DNA from: Saturnia japonica
Lineage: Eukaryota > Arthropoda > Insecta > Lepidoptera > Saturniidae
Direction of reading: 5' to 3'
Assembly (NCBI GenBank): GCA_033032175.1
Contig: CM065334.1
Location: forward strand, 1,299,705 to 1,363,704
Length of the DNA stretch: 64,000 nt
The notes beneath the pieces were generated by a model that saw nothing but the letters and a program-made list of their open reading frames with translations, was not told where the DNA came from and searched no databases. Shown here piece by piece: positions 33,918-45,895 of this stretch. Position numbers and translations under genes: made by a program. Every line of letters begins with the position of its first letter. Position 1 is the stretch's first letter.

Positions 33918-35816
33918 GTAATGATTCTTTCGATATTAAATATATGTTCAGTGATATATTGTCGAATATTCGTGCTTTCATTATTAAAATAAATAGCATC
34001 GGTCCGCTAGAGCAGCGATTGTAGGTTATGCTATAATTGACAAAACTATAATAATAGCTTAACAGAACTATTTCACGATGAGTAAAAAATCAATTGCTTT
34101 ACTATTCGATCGAAATAATTATCGAGCGTACTTATGATTTCAAAAAAATATCAATTATCCTATTATCGTCATATTCTCAACAGAATAACACAAATTGTAA
34201 GAAGTTAAATATCATACATGTTTAAAAGTTGTAAATAAAAGTAGTACAATAATTGCTGAAAGAACTTTCATATTTGCAAAAACTATGTACATTGTAAAAA
34301 AAAATTGATAAAATTGTATTTATGCGCACAAATAAATGTAACTTGATCAATTCCATTGTCATTTCCATTTACCTCGTTCTCTATATCCATAAAAAATATC
34401 TATCAAACAAATAAAATTAAAAATTTCTTTTGAAAAATGATACCATTCCATCAGTATTTTCTTATGACGTTGTCACGTTCAACTATCGTCAGTAAACCGA
34501 CTTTACAGACTACCGATTTCTTTTATTCAATTTAGGCCCTAAGAAGGCACTTATGAATGTCAAAATACTACCAGTTAATTATAATATTATGTTATTTAAT
34601 TAATAAGATTTCGAAGTATTCTATATAATACATATGGCATAGCATATATAAGTTTAACCAGCACCTGTCAACAGCGGTTCAAAATTTAAGTCATATCCAC
34701 AATATGTATAAAAACCCCGTCGAATCCGAAAAGGGTATATAGGTATCTCAATGACATTACCAAAAAAAATAATAAAATTTTATATATTATAGTAATATAA
34801 ATGTTATTGCAATTTAAAATTAACATATTTAATTTTAATTTTTCTAAAATTTAACAAATTTTCAAAACGTGATAACATCGTCGCGTGATCCGACGCGGCG
34901 GGCGTGGCGTAGCGGTACGTTTGATCGTGTGGCGGTACCGTGGGCCGCGTCAGTCACACCGCGTTGCGCCCCCGGTACTCTGCAGGAATGGTAGACGTAC
35001 AGGCTTCCTGGTCACGTACCAGGTTTTAGTGGCTTGTACCAAATACCAGATAAAAGTTATAATAGATAGAACTTCTTCTGATGTGATTATGATTTACTAC
35101 TAAACAAGAATTATTTGTATTAGTTTAGAACATTATTCGATTATGAAAATTAGTTGGTTACTAATTACAGAATTGATTATCAATATTAGTAAAAAGTAAA
35201 TTTTTCAGTTAGGTGAATGATGATCGCCCACCACAAAAAAAATGTCGTACGGGGCGACCCCAATAAGTTGTACCAAGTTTTTTTTCAAATGGTCTACTTT
35301 TACCTACATTTGTACCAGGATTATTGTGACATTGTCTCCCATGCCTAGGCCTACCTAACGAACTATACGTACCTTTGCATAGCTTTACTTTAATTTTAAT
35401 AATAGGTTAGTTTCACGAAAACATTGCTTCCGAGTAGTTGTGTTCCGTTGCGTTGTTGTGATTGTTTTCGGCGAAATGTCGTATTCTAACCAATAGTAGG
35501 TATTTTAATAAGTTAATGTGTTTGGGTAGAAGACCGTGGGTTTCAACACATGCACAACCGTTGTGTTCAAGCAGTGTTCAGTGTTCACGGCCAAGAAACA
35601 CATCGTGCTAAAACAATTAGTTTTTACTCAAATCTGTAATACCGAAGCCGAAATGCGTTTGCATATTGTAGCAGCTTTTGACAAAATTAAATGTGTTACA
35701 AAGTGTCCGTGCAAACCTCGTGAGACGGTGTCATACATGTGTTACTGTTGATGGTAGGAATATGGAACAGCATATTCATCAAAGCCATCGCCTTATAGTC
35801 CTCATTGAATGATAGA
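33918..35816. other. Intergenic, mostly AT-rich
   Basis: No gene recognised. 34884-35035 is a GC-richer island with a tRNA-head-like word ('ggcgtggcgtagcggtacg'), possibly a SINE; 35536-35751 is an open frame without family features. Confidence 0.35.
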
Positions 35817-36766
35817 TTTAGCGGAAGTGAGGAACAGAGTGTAAAGTACCTCATCTGCCATAGAAAAGGGAGGATCCTCCGACCAGACGGGTGCTATGTC
35901 TGGCGGGCAGCTGCCCGTTGTCGGGTTCTTGTATATATAATCAATTGTTGAGTTAATTTTTATAGCGCGATGTAGGATGCGTCGTATGTGGCTCGATAGA
36001 TGTCGCTGATGTCGCTATGTAGGATGCGTCCTTGTGGCGAGAAATGTCGCCACATCACTCCCCTCCGAGACCGGAGGTCGATAGCAGGTTGAGTCGTCCA
36101 TACATCATCTAGTGATGCTTGCCGGGCCAGTGAAATGTTCCAGTGAGTCGGAACCAGATGCCACATAGTTCACGGTGGGTCGGAACTGTCTAGGGTGATT
36201 GCCCCAGTGAGTCGGGGTGATGCTGCAAGAATGCTCCAGTGAGTCGGAGTGTTGTAATAGTGCGTGATGCCGCAAGGTTCACGGTGAGTCGGAACTGTCT
36301 GAGGTGATTGCCCCAGTGAGGGCTCCAGTGAGTCGGAGTGTTGCAGTGCTGCGTAGTGGCTGGCTGCTGCGCCGACCAGGAGAGAAGTGCGTCTCTGCTT
36401 GCTGACCGGCCGAAGTGCAGTGTGCTGTGCCAAGGTTGCTAAGAAGGCTGTGGATGATGACCAGGAATGCGCGCGTCCGCTGCATTCTGGTGGTCAGGAT
36501 ACCCATAGTAGCCGTGGATGCTGGCTGGCTGTATGACTCGCTGTTCGAAAGCTTGTGGAAGTGATGATGACGAGCTTTGTGAATAAGGATGTGCTGACGT
36601 ATCACGTCGGGGTCACCAGTTTTAGCGGAAGTGAGGAATAGAGTGTAAAGTTCTTCATCTGCCATAGAAAAGGGAGGGTCCTCCGACCAGACGGGTGCTA
36701 TGTCTGGTGGGCAGCTGCCCGTTGTCGGGTTTTTGTGTATATACTCAATTGTTGAGTTAATTTTTA
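35817..36766 (+). mobile_element. Element with 145-bp direct terminal repeats
   Basis: Copy 1 (35817-35961) and copy 2 (36621-36766) both start 'tttagcggaagtgagg' and end near 'caattgttgagttaattttt', with 'gggtgctatgtctgg' and 'gcagctgcccgttgtcggg' between. The roughly 660-bp interior has no convincing coding frame and contains degenerate tandem repeats. Direct repeats around a short non-coding interior resemble a terminal-repeat retrotransposon in miniature, but the ends are not TG...CA and no target duplication was found. Confidence 0.55.
36120..36345 (+). repeat. Degenerate 'ccagtgagtcgg' repeats
   Basis: The words 'ccagtgagtcgg', 'cacggtgggtcgg' and 'cacggtgagtcgg' recur at irregular spacing, each followed by a short sequence able to pair back (for example 'ctccagtgagtcggag'). 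They fill the interior of the 35817-36766 element. Confidence 0.6.
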
Positions 36767-37627
36767 ATTTTTTTAATTTTTTTAATTTAATTTTTAATAT
36801 TCAAACTCGGACGATCAATAAAGCGCTTTTTAAAGTTGCAGAAAAATAACAATTAGTGTTATAAAGGAAGCCCGGGGTCACCTAGGGTCATCATAATGTT
36901 GATGTTAAATAAAGAACGCGTGGCGCAGCACTTGCGCCGCGCCGCCTGTATTGCCATGTAAGTTTCCTCATTTAACTAAATGTTTTTACATTTCATTCAG
37001 GGTGATACGTTTTTACTTATAATCTGAGATAGATAACATAAACAGAATGTAATCTCGATACTTAATAACAATTTCACGGATCCGAAGGGGTTTCTAATAC
37101 ATATTGTATGTAGTAAGGAATCTTTGCATTTTTTCTTTAAAAGTATTTATTTTTATATTTTCACCAAGCTAGCTCAGTATTATAAATAATATAGTCGGCA
37201 GATAGTTGAAACGTTTATTCAACCACCACAATGTATTAAATATTCGTAAGTTAGGCTATTATATAAAATAATCAGAAAACACGACAGTCATTTTAAAAGA
37301 CATCACACGATGCGCTAGCTAGAGCTCTCTTCTTTTTATTTCCTATCAAATTGAAGATAGAACTAACAACAACCAATGCATATACAACCTACATAGAGTA
37401 ATCATAGTACCTAGACGGGAGACGTATATCACGGCGTCTGGAAGTACTAGGGCCGGGTTGTCTTACTATAATATACGTTAAAAAACACGGATTATAAAAC
37501 ATAACATCTTTAATAGTTTTACGTTAGATTGAAATTAAATCATTCTGGTATGTTTAACTCTGTAGTACCACGCCCGGTGAACACGGTAATAGACTACTAA
37601 GGCCTTTTGAATAAGGCTGATTTTGAG
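36767..37627. other. Intergenic, no gene seen
   Basis: AT-rich apart from 'gcgcagcacttgcgccgcgcc' near 36920-36950, a short GC-rich inverted repeat. Confidence 0.35.
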
Positions 37628-37845
37628 TTTTTGGCGGGATCTTGAAGTGACATGTTGTGGTTTTTATTTTTAATTCAATAACTTAGGTTTTTGACCCTAT
37701 ATGATCTAATATTGGTGGCATTTTGCGTGACATAGTTTGGTTTTTGTGCATAGGTGAAGTGGATTATAAATATAAACTGAAAGCATTCATTCTGAGATCC
37801 CACAGAATCTCCCTAGAAAATTCTATTAAGGGAGCCACCATCTTC
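37628..37845 (+). repeat. Dispersed repeat, family 5, copy 1
   Basis: Opens 'ttggcgggatcttgaagtg', contains 'acatgttgtggtttttatt' and ends 'gggagccaccatctt'. Two further copies lie at 55505-55721 and 55873-56080. Confidence 0.75.
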
Positions 37846-38105
37846 ATGCCAAGTAATCTTCATACAAAAAATAATGACCCTACGTAATGTCAATTGACAC
37901 ACTAGAGTTCGTCGTCTCTATCTCTTTGTCATCTATCCTTGTTGTTGAAAATTGAATTGTCTGAAATCAGTAACACAGTACATACGTTCATTTCAAACTT
38001 ATGTACAAGTATAATTTTGTTAATTAAAAGTTTACAGGGTTTACTTTGTAGTGAAAATAGAGTGAATTGTGTTTATTTTTAACATAAAACTTATTGTTTG
38101 TAAAC

Positions 38106-38410
38106 ATGTTGGATAAGTGCTGCTTTTACAACTGCATCAGCTCTAAGCCTGTAGTTTATCTTCACGCTTTTCCAAGAAGTGAGAAAAGATTTCAAACATG
38201 GTTAAAATCTATAAATGATCCTGCTTTAGTGAACCTTAATAAGAGCGAGATCATATCACGGCGAAGAGTTTGCCGAAAACATTTTGAAGCAAAGTTTATT
38301 CGACAAAAAACTGACTAAAGGAATTCGGTTCGCTCTGACTCCTGATGCCTATCCTTCTTTATTTTCTGAACAGGAAATCGAAAGTGGCATACCTAATAGA
38401 AACGAAATCG
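38106..38410 (+). CDS. THAP exon 1 (zinc finger, with +1 A)
   Basis: ATG at 38106 after 'ttgtttgtaaac'; donor ATCG|GTAAGT at 38410/38411. As written the frame hits TAA shortly after the A6 run; length 305 instead of the 304 that fits phase 1. Confidence 0.8.
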
Positions 38411-41400
38411 GTAAGTTCACAATATAATTGTTTAAAGTTAGGTTATGTTGATATTTATATTGTAATAGTGCTGAGACATATTAGAGAATTACTGTGACTA
38501 TCGATAATGAAAATTTATTAATTTGTTTGCTATTTTCATAAATGGAAATGGACCATGTTTAAAAGTATAACAGAAGCAGAATTATTGTTAATAAAGTATC
38601 TTCTGTACATGATAGTTTATTTTACGAGGGTCATGTGGTATATATTGTGTAAGTTTATGTTGTTTTTTGCTGGTCTCTCGATGTTATTGAAAGTATTTTT
38701 TTATGAATGCCTTAATATTCTAGTTTTAATAGTTATAAAAAAAGTTAATTTTAATTTGTCCTCAATTACAAACACCCCTTTTTATTTTATTTTTAAAAAT
38801 CATACGGCTGTATGGCTGCGTAGTAAAAATTATGGTTGTTTAAAAAAGGTGTTGTTTCGTATAGCATTCTCAGTAAGTTCTTATTCAAAGTAACATGATT
38901 TTAGGCTGAAAATAAGGAACTCAATCACATTGATAGTTCATTGATAACATATTTACTATACATTCACGCCTTAAATAAATAAAACAGTGCATCTCATTTC
39001 AGGAAGTAATATTAATTATAGTGATGATTCATGTGTGCCCGTTCGACTCCATGATCATACATATAACTTGGATTCGAGTTTGGAAATATCAAAACCTATA
39101 GGAGCGCAGTCTGAAGAACTTAATAACTCTTCCTCAAGTAAATAGAAAATCATACATTTAATTCTATCGCATATGTTATGCATTACTAAATAATATGAAC
39201 TTTGAATAAACAGTTTCGTTTCATCTCATTTTGAAATCTTATTAATTATACATTAAACTGAGCACATCCAAGCAACCACGATAACTGTTCACGACAAATC
39301 AGGAGACATCAATGTGGCAGCAGTGTATTGCCCACCTAAACACAACATGACTGAGTCAATGTACTATGATTTCTTTGACACTCTTGGACACCGCTATATT
39401 GTAGGCGGAGATTGGAATGCCAAACATATTTCCTGGGGTTCCAGATTAACGAATACCAGAGGCAAACCGCTGAAATTGAGCGTAGACAAAAACAGATTAA
39501 ACACCATATCCACAGGAGAACCTATCAATTGGCCAACTGATACCAGGAAGGTGCCAGACCTCATAGACTTCTTCATTGCTAAAGGCCTAACGAAGTTCTA
39601 TATGAAACCTGAGTCTTGTTATGACAGTTCCTCAGATCACACCCCGGTGCTCTTAACTGTTAGTACTAACCTTATAGAGGTGTCAAGATCAATAAGGCTG
39701 TGTAATAAACTTACAGACTGGAACATATTTCGAGAGCACATTGAGAAATCAATAAACTTAAAAATGGCCCTTAAAACACCTGAAGATATAGATGAAGCAG
39801 CTAAATATATAACGACGCTTATACAGGAAGCATGCTGGATAAGTACTCCTGAAATTCAAACCAGCAACAGTAGTGGAATAAATAACTATCCTCTAGAAAT
39901 AAAAAAGGCTGTTCTAGAAAAGAGACGACTTCGTAGAGTTTGGCATTTAAGTAGGCTTACTGAAGATAAAACTAATCTTAACAGAGCTGTGAAAGATCTG
40001 AAGTCACTATTGCAAAACTGGCATGATAACTCATTCCAAGAAAAGCTAGAAAACCGAACTGCTACAGAGTCTACAAACTATTCACTCTGGAAAATAACTA
40101 AGGGGTTTAACAGACCGCAAGCTGCTAAACCACCCTTGAAGTGTGCAGAAGGATGGGTGAGAAAACCACAGCCAAAAGCAGACCTATTTGCTGAACATCT
40201 AGCAAAAGTATTCAGCCCAAATAATTCTATGAATGAAGAGTTCGATAACCAAGTGGATACAACGCTAAACCAAACCTTCCAAATTGACCTACCGCCAAAA
40301 ACTGTGACAGTACTGGAAGTGTGGGGAATAATAAAGCAGCTAAAGAATAAAAAAGCGCCGGGTTTTGACCTGATAACCAATGAAATTCTTAGGTAACTGC
40401 CGCAAAAAGCTATAACTTACATCACTACAGTATGTAATGGGATATTAAGAGTCCAATATTTTCCTGCAATATGGAAAGTATCCCAAATAATAATGATTTA
40501 TGAAGATGGAAAACCACCAAGTGACGTCACATCCTATAGACCAACAAGTTTGCTCCCGATCTTATACAAAATTTTTGAAAAACTCCTTCTTCGGCGAATC
40601 CTTCCTATTCTAACAGAAAATGGCGTCATACCCAACCATCAATTTGGTTTAGACAGAAACACTCCACTGTGGAACAGGTTCATAGAGTCTGCAACAAAAT
40701 AAGAAAGACATTGGAAGAAAAAGAATACTGCTCTGCAGTTTTCTTGGATATACAACAGGCTTTCGATAGAGTCTGGCACAAGGGCCTACTATGTAACATT
40801 AAAAGTTGCCTTCCACACAGTTATTTTTTAATATTTAGTTCATATCTCTCAGGGAGACTGTTTCAGGTCAAAGAAGGTGAAACCACATCAAAATTTTTCG
40901 AAGTACAAGCTGGTGTACCCCAGGGGTCAGTGCTGGGCCCTGTACTCTACACCATTTTTACAGCTGACCTCCCTTACTCGAATACCATAACCACAGCTAC
41001 ATTCGCTGATGATACTGCTATCCTGGTGAGTCACAAGGACCCAGTAATAGCCTCAAAAATCTTACAGAAAGGCCTAGACGAGACAACTAAATGGCTTCGA
41101 AACTGGCGGATTAAAGCTAGTTCCTCAAAATCTGTGCAGGTTACTTATACCCTACGCAAAGAAAATTGCCCCTCGGTAAAACTAGAAAACGCCACCCTTC
41201 CTCACCAGAACTCTGTCAGATATCTCGGTCTTCATTTTGATAGGCGTATGACATGGAAGGAGCACATCAAGAAGAAACGAGAGGAACTAAATATTAGATA
41301 CAAAAGCTCCTTGTGGTTGCTAGGCCGAAACAGCAAACTGTCACTAGACAATAAATTACTAGTGTACAAGTCGATCCTAAAACCTGTATGGATGTATGGC

Positions 41401-43647
41401 CTTCAGCTGTGGGGTAGTGCTTGTAACTCCGCCATTTTACGAATGCAAACAATGCAGAACATAATCCTCCGAACAATCAGTAATGTCCCTTGGTATGTGA
41501 CTAATGCTGAGATCCATGAACATCTGGAAATGCTCACAGTGAGAGAAGAAATCACTAACGTCAATGCTAGATACAGGAAATGGCTAGAAGCCCATCCCAA
41601 TACTCTTGCACGACAGCTCACAGTTCAAAGCTATGTTAAACGTCTTAAGAGAAAAGACATCCTATAGTGTAGTAGAGAAATATGAGTAGATGTTCTCGCT
41701 GGAGGACGCACTCTAAATGAGAGAAGCATGCAACACATCTGCTAAAAGTGAATTCACTGATTGCAGATGAAACAAAAAATAAAATAAAAAAATTATACAT
41801 TATACAAGGTGTCCAGAAAGGGTATCGGGTATTTGTTTTCGCGCCATATTCGAAACGGGGCGTCTAAAGGGTGCGGGGAGGGGTTCGTGGCGTCCGCCAT
41901 TTTGTGGAGTTTTAGTCACGATGGAACAGTACTCGGGACGCATCGCGCATTTTGCGTACGAGCGTATTATCGTAATGGTGATTCAATAGTGACTGCTCAA
42001 CGTCTCTATCGTGCGGAATATCATACACGCCACGCGCCAAGTGACGATAGCATTAGAAAATGGATCAGAATGTTCGAGAATACAGGTGCGACAGTTAAAA
42101 TTCAAAACTCTGGACGTCCTCGTTCAGTTCGCGATGAAGAAACAATTGAAGAAGTTGAGGCGTCGGTTCGTCAAAATCCGTCTTTATCTATCCGAAAGCG
42201 AAGCCAAGCGTTGAACATCAAAAAATCGTCTTTACATTCGATTTTAAAGAAAGACTTACATCTAAAAGCCTATAAAATTCAATTGGTTCAAGAATTGAAG
42301 GATACGGACTATGCTAATCGACTGAATTTTGCGAACAAAATGCTGCAGCGATTTAACAACTTTAACAACATACTGTTCAGTGACAAAGCAAATTTTCACC
42401 TGAATGGTCATTTTAATAAGCAGAATTGTCGGTACTGGGCAGTGGAGAATCCAAGACGAAAGCATGAACGACCCCTGCATAGCCCAAAGGTCGTTGTTTG
42501 GGCCGCTATGTCTGCTAAAGGCATAATTGGTCCTTATTTTCATGAAGATCAACGAGGCCGAGCAATTAATGTGAATAGTGACCATTATTGCGATATGTTG
42601 CGAAATTTTTTGGCCCAGAGTTGCAGGAGTTTGCAGGTTTCAACTCAAGAACGTGGTTCCAGCAAGATGGGGCCACTTGCCATACCTCAAATGACTCAAT
42701 GGAAGTTGTTAACGAATTATTCCCTAATAAAGTCATTTCGCGAAGGGGTAACATCAACTGGCCTCCCAGAAGCCCCGACCTTAGCCCGCTTGACTCTTTT
42801 GGATGGGGATACCTTAAAAGTAAGGTTTATCAAAACAATCCGACGAATCTAACCCAGTTAAAGCAAAACATCAGGTCAGAAATGGCAGCAATATCGATAG
42901 CTATGTGTCAACGTGTTATCGCCAATCTTCGTTTCCGTTTAGAAGAGTGCCAGCAACGTAACGGTCATCGTTTGGATAACATCATCTTTTCCAAATAATT
43001 CTCCAATTCATATGCTAATAATAAACAATAAACTTTTTTATTGCATACAAATAATTTTTGTTTCATTGAACTTACAAATACCCGATACCCTTTCTGGACA
43101 CCTTGTATATAGCTTTTTCCCAAGTAATAAATTAGAAATAAAAATTTAAAGCTTACAGGACATTGCATATAATACAAATTTATATTAAGATTCTTAATAA
43201 ATAAAAACAATAATATTAGGGGACACTGATTAACGTACATTGTATATTTCAGAAATACCAGAACTTGGTAAAGACAAAGAACAGAGCAATATCTATACTA
43301 ACTTGACAAATTTGGTAATAGGTCCATCGACTTCTCACCAGGATGATACACAGCCTCAGGTTGCCATAGGTACAATTCGAGGTAATTAATTTAAAATATT
43401 TACAACTGATACTAGTATTTATACAAATGTATTAAAAATTGTATGTCACTGTTCTCTTTTTTTTTACATATTTACTTTTTTAGAAATTCCAACGAAAATA
43501 GAGAAATTCGCAAGAGTTACAGAAAATATTACGACTTTGACACCAAAATGTAAGAAAATATATACTAAATGTTTAAAATTGATGAACTCCAGGAGACAGC
43601 TTAATTTTCAAAGAAGGCTGCCAACCACTATATTATTTACTTTATAG
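38106..43647 (+). CDS. THAP-domain protein gene, four exons, one frameshift
   Basis: Exons 38106-38410, 39003-39137, 43253-43381 and 43484-43647. Exon 1 encodes a THAP-type C2CH zinc finger: CCFYNC (residues 5-10), AFPRSEKRFQTW (the conserved FP and W), and VCRKHF (Cys56, His59). The AVPTIF-like end (AYPSLF) is reached only after a frame change at an A6 run (38305-38310); with five A's the frame stays open to the donor. Exons 2-4 keep phase 1 and encode Ser/Asp/Glu-rich sequence and a final Lys/Arg-rich segment (KCKKIYTKCLKLMN), then TAG at 43645. THAP proteins are nuclear, sequence-specific DNA binders. The frameshift may be real inactivation or a homopolymer error. Intron 2 holds a Jockey element and a mariner. 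Confidence 0.7.
38411..39002. other. THAP intron 1
   Basis: AT-rich; a hydrophobic 112-codon open frame at 38555-38893 is low-complexity and has no splice support. Confidence 0.5.
39003..39137 (+). CDS. THAP gene exon 2
   Basis: Acceptor catctcatttcag|GAAG, donor CTCAA|GTAAAT, 135 nt, phase 1 to phase 1. Encodes a Ser/Asn/Asp-rich linker (NINYSDDSCVPVRLHD). Reading through the donor gives a stop within two codons, supporting the splice. Confidence 0.65.
39256..41790 (+). mobile_element. Jockey-type non-LTR retrotransposon, 5' truncated
   Basis: A 12-bp target duplication 'aattatacatta' is found at 39244-39255 and 41791-41802, and the element ends in an A-rich tail ('aacaaaaaataaaataaaa'). 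The element starts inside the endonuclease domain, so about the first third of ORF2 and all of ORF1 are missing. It lies in THAP intron 2, in the same orientation as the gene. Confidence 0.9.
39261..41667 (+). pseudogene. Jockey-type endonuclease/reverse transcriptase remnant
   Basis: APE-type endonuclease C-terminal half: VAAVYCPPKHN, IVGGDWNAKH (catalytic GGDxN) and SSDHTPVL (SDH). The frame then stops at TAA 40394-40396, continues open (YEDGKPPSDVTSYRP), and shifts at about 40650, where one T seems missing before the RQKHSTVEQ-type stretch. The RT core follows in frame to 41667: FLDIQQAFDRVWHKGL (motif A), GVPQGSVLGPVLY (motif B), FADDTAIL (motif C) and YLGLHFDRRMTWKEH. One stop and one frameshift make it inactive; it otherwise looks fairly young. 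Confidence 0.9.
41803..43107 (+). mobile_element. Mariner-type element, 1305 bp
   Basis: Perfect-looking inverted ends: 'tacaaggtgtccagaaaggg' at the left and 'ccctttctggacaccttgta' at the right, continuing inward through 'tatcgggtatttg'. Flanked by TA on both sides (41801-41802, 43108-43109). Its left TA is the last two bases of the Jockey target duplication. Confidence 0.9.
41922..42998 (+). pseudogene. Mariner-type transposase with two frameshifts
   Basis: Starts MEQYS at 41922; a frameshift follows near 41937 and another near 42605-42611, where a T run appears one base short. Reading across, the helix-turn-helix half (RNGDSIVTAQRLYRAEY, NTGATVKIQNSGRPR) is followed by FSDKANFHLNG (first D; K replaces the usual E), WFQQDGATCHTS (second D) and RSPDLSPLDSFGWGYLKSKVY-type sequence (third D), 36 residues between second and third. 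It ends at 42998. The protein differs clearly from the transposase in the 9942-16493 element. Confidence 0.85.
43253..43381 (+). CDS. THAP gene exon 3
   Basis: Acceptor tgtatatttcag|AAATACC; donor CGAG|GTAATT at 43381, or alternatively ATAG|GTACAA at 43369. Both keep phase 1. Encodes IPELGKDKEQSN and a Gly/Pro/Ser/Gln-rich linker. Confidence 0.6.
43484..43647 (+). CDS. THAP gene exon 4 (last)
   Basis: Acceptor ttacttttttag|AAATTCC; TAG at 43645-43647. Encodes IPTKIEKFARVTENITTLTP, then KCKKIYTKCLKLMNSRRQ, a basic amphipathic stretch of the kind found after the finger in THAP proteins, possibly a short coiled coil. An internal donor (AAAAT|GTAAGA at 43548) gives no in-frame continuation in this window. 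Confidence 0.6.
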
Positions 43648-45451
43648 GAGTATTTCAGGAGATCGTTATGTAGTTATGTGATTAAGAGACGTTTCATGTA
43701 TTTAAGTTATATTTTTTTAATACTCCTTAATTATAGTCGATTAATGATTATCGTGAAGTACTATACAATCGTCGCTGGTGTTATTTTCAAGTAATGATTT
43801 TTGTTAATTTTATGTTGTGATTTATGTGTTTATATAACATTAAATATTACTATATAAATAGCTGATTATTATTTCGCTTATAGCCGATATATATTTCCTG
43901 ACAAAAACTCAAATGTTTTAGTGTAACTTAACTTTTAAACAGAGTCTGGCTTTGCTATAACATTGCAGCAATAAAAAACTGGTCAATTATACACTTGGAC
44001 ACGGACAAAAAAAAATTTAAGTGTAAAGATTATCTTTTTGTATCATAAAATATGTTATTGTATTGTAAATATGTCAAATTTTTATTGCTCAGAGATATCA
44101 TAGTCAGATTCATTTCTTTTATCGATAAATATTTATTTAAGTGTTTATCTCTACATCCGTTTAATAATGTTGCTAGTTTATAAAACTTAGGTCGTAAGTA
44201 TATTTTCGAATGGTATCATTTAAAAATGGCGTTGGCTAGTGTATCAGTCCTGCCCCCCGTACCTCATTCCTAATGTTATACCCCTCGCCTACAAGTTTCC
44301 CGTCTGTACTTGTACATCTAATAGTCTGTGACCATCTTGTTAGGATACTGAATCGTCATAACACTTAACACTATAATCCACTCGATAACGGCAGCAATGG
44401 TCTTCATTAAAGAGGACTGTTGCCAAGTTAGGAAGAAGAAGAAGGCTGATTTTTTTAAAGTAACTTTCAATTAAGTTTTAACACAGATAAAAAATTCAAA
44501 GCTTTTATTAAACTGTCAAACAGCTTCAACCATTCGTTCATTTCTTCCGTTTATTTTTTAAGGTTATTTTTACGTTTTCCAAAGCTTTCTAAATTCCAGC
44601 TTTAAAGAATCCTTTAATTGTTACTTAGTTTATTAGTGTTATATTGAAAAAAATAATTATAATGACACTGAACCGAAAAATATAGTAAGTAAATAGTAGT
44701 TTCATCAGCATACTAACAAGATTAGTAAATAATATAGGTAATACATATATTTGTTTTAACAATCGTATATATAATTGTAATGATTAAATAATCATAGATT
44801 ATTTTTATTTACTTACTAGGTAGGTAAACTACAACTTATACCTACATACTGAAATTAAAAGAAGTTTAATGTACTCTCTCGAAGTACGATTACAATACTC
44901 AACAAACTTATTTTCATGTATCTAATTCCTAGTTCCGTAGTACTGTTCTATTAATTGTAGGGTCTATTTGGGCATATGCATTCTTGTCTCTGCTAGGTAT
45001 TACAAAAATAGATTTGACTTAGATTTATTGGCGGGAATACTAATCATTCTTAGTGTTTATGGTTTAATTTAATTTATAAACTAGAGTTCTTATACTCTAC
45101 ATTTTGTTATTTTGACGGCAAATTCCATGGTATAATTTAAACTATGTGGAATGTGAGTGGTAAATATTTCAAAAACTTTAGTAAGAGTTTGAGGCTGTTT
45201 AAAATTCTTAGAGGACATTATGAAAATAATGGGTTTTAGCACCTATATTAAATTCTACTTGTTTTGACACTGCAGAAGGTCAGTTACCAGAGTCAATATT
45301 TTTAAGCCTTATAATTATGATGTTTTACATAATAATTTCCCTCATCCTACTAATATGAAATGTGTAAGATCTTTAGTTATCACTCCATTTGTTAACATTC
45401 TGTGTTAATTTATTGAAATTAATAAAATAAAACATTGACTTATATATTACT
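43648..45451. other. Intergenic, no gene seen
   Basis: AT-rich. 44280-44460 contains 'atactgaatcgtcataaca' and 'cagcaatggtcttcatt', also present in altered form near 56085-56190, so it is a repeat fragment. Confidence 0.4.
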
Positions 45452-45895
45452 TACTGTGCCCCACAGTTTCACGGGTGTTAATTTTATATGACAAACAGTG
45501 CCAACCCACCGGTGTATCCCATCATAACCACAGAACATTACTTCCAGCAACAACAAATTATTTTCATTTTCCATTATGTCCTAAACTATTTGTCCAAATA
45601 ACATGCTATAGAGGGTATAGTTTACCTCCATAAAATTGTCTTTATGATGAAGTAGCTTTTGTTTGCATGCATATAAAGCAGTTTGGGAACACTTCCACCT
45701 CTGACTTACATATCAAAAATCAATATTTACTGCTAACTGATAGTTTTATTCTAATGTTAGACAACCTATACTATTCCTCGTTTATGTGGCTACCATATAT
45801 TAAAAGAATTTTTCTAATCCGACTTATAGTTCCAGAGTTTAGCATTTTTAAACAAACAAATAAACTCTTCCACTTCTTTATATTAGTATAGATAA
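45452..45895 (+). repeat. Dispersed repeat, family 3, copy
   Basis: Starts 'ctgtgccccacagtttcacg'; opposite orientation to 4600-4922, sharing 'ataaaattgtctttatgatg' and 'cattttccattatgtc'. Confidence 0.6.

Noticed and set aside
36170..36665. Minus-strand frames of 87 and 128 codons
   Set aside because: They fall in the degenerate tandem repeats of the 35817-36766 element and run into its terminal repeat.
35817..36766. Intact LTR retrotransposon
   Set aside because: Direct repeats exist but the ends are not TG...CA, and no gag, protease or RT motif, clear primer-binding site or target duplication was seen.
38555..38893. 112-codon hydrophobic frame in THAP intron 1
   Set aside because: AT-rich low-complexity sequence rich in Phe, Leu, Ile and Lys; no conserved feature.
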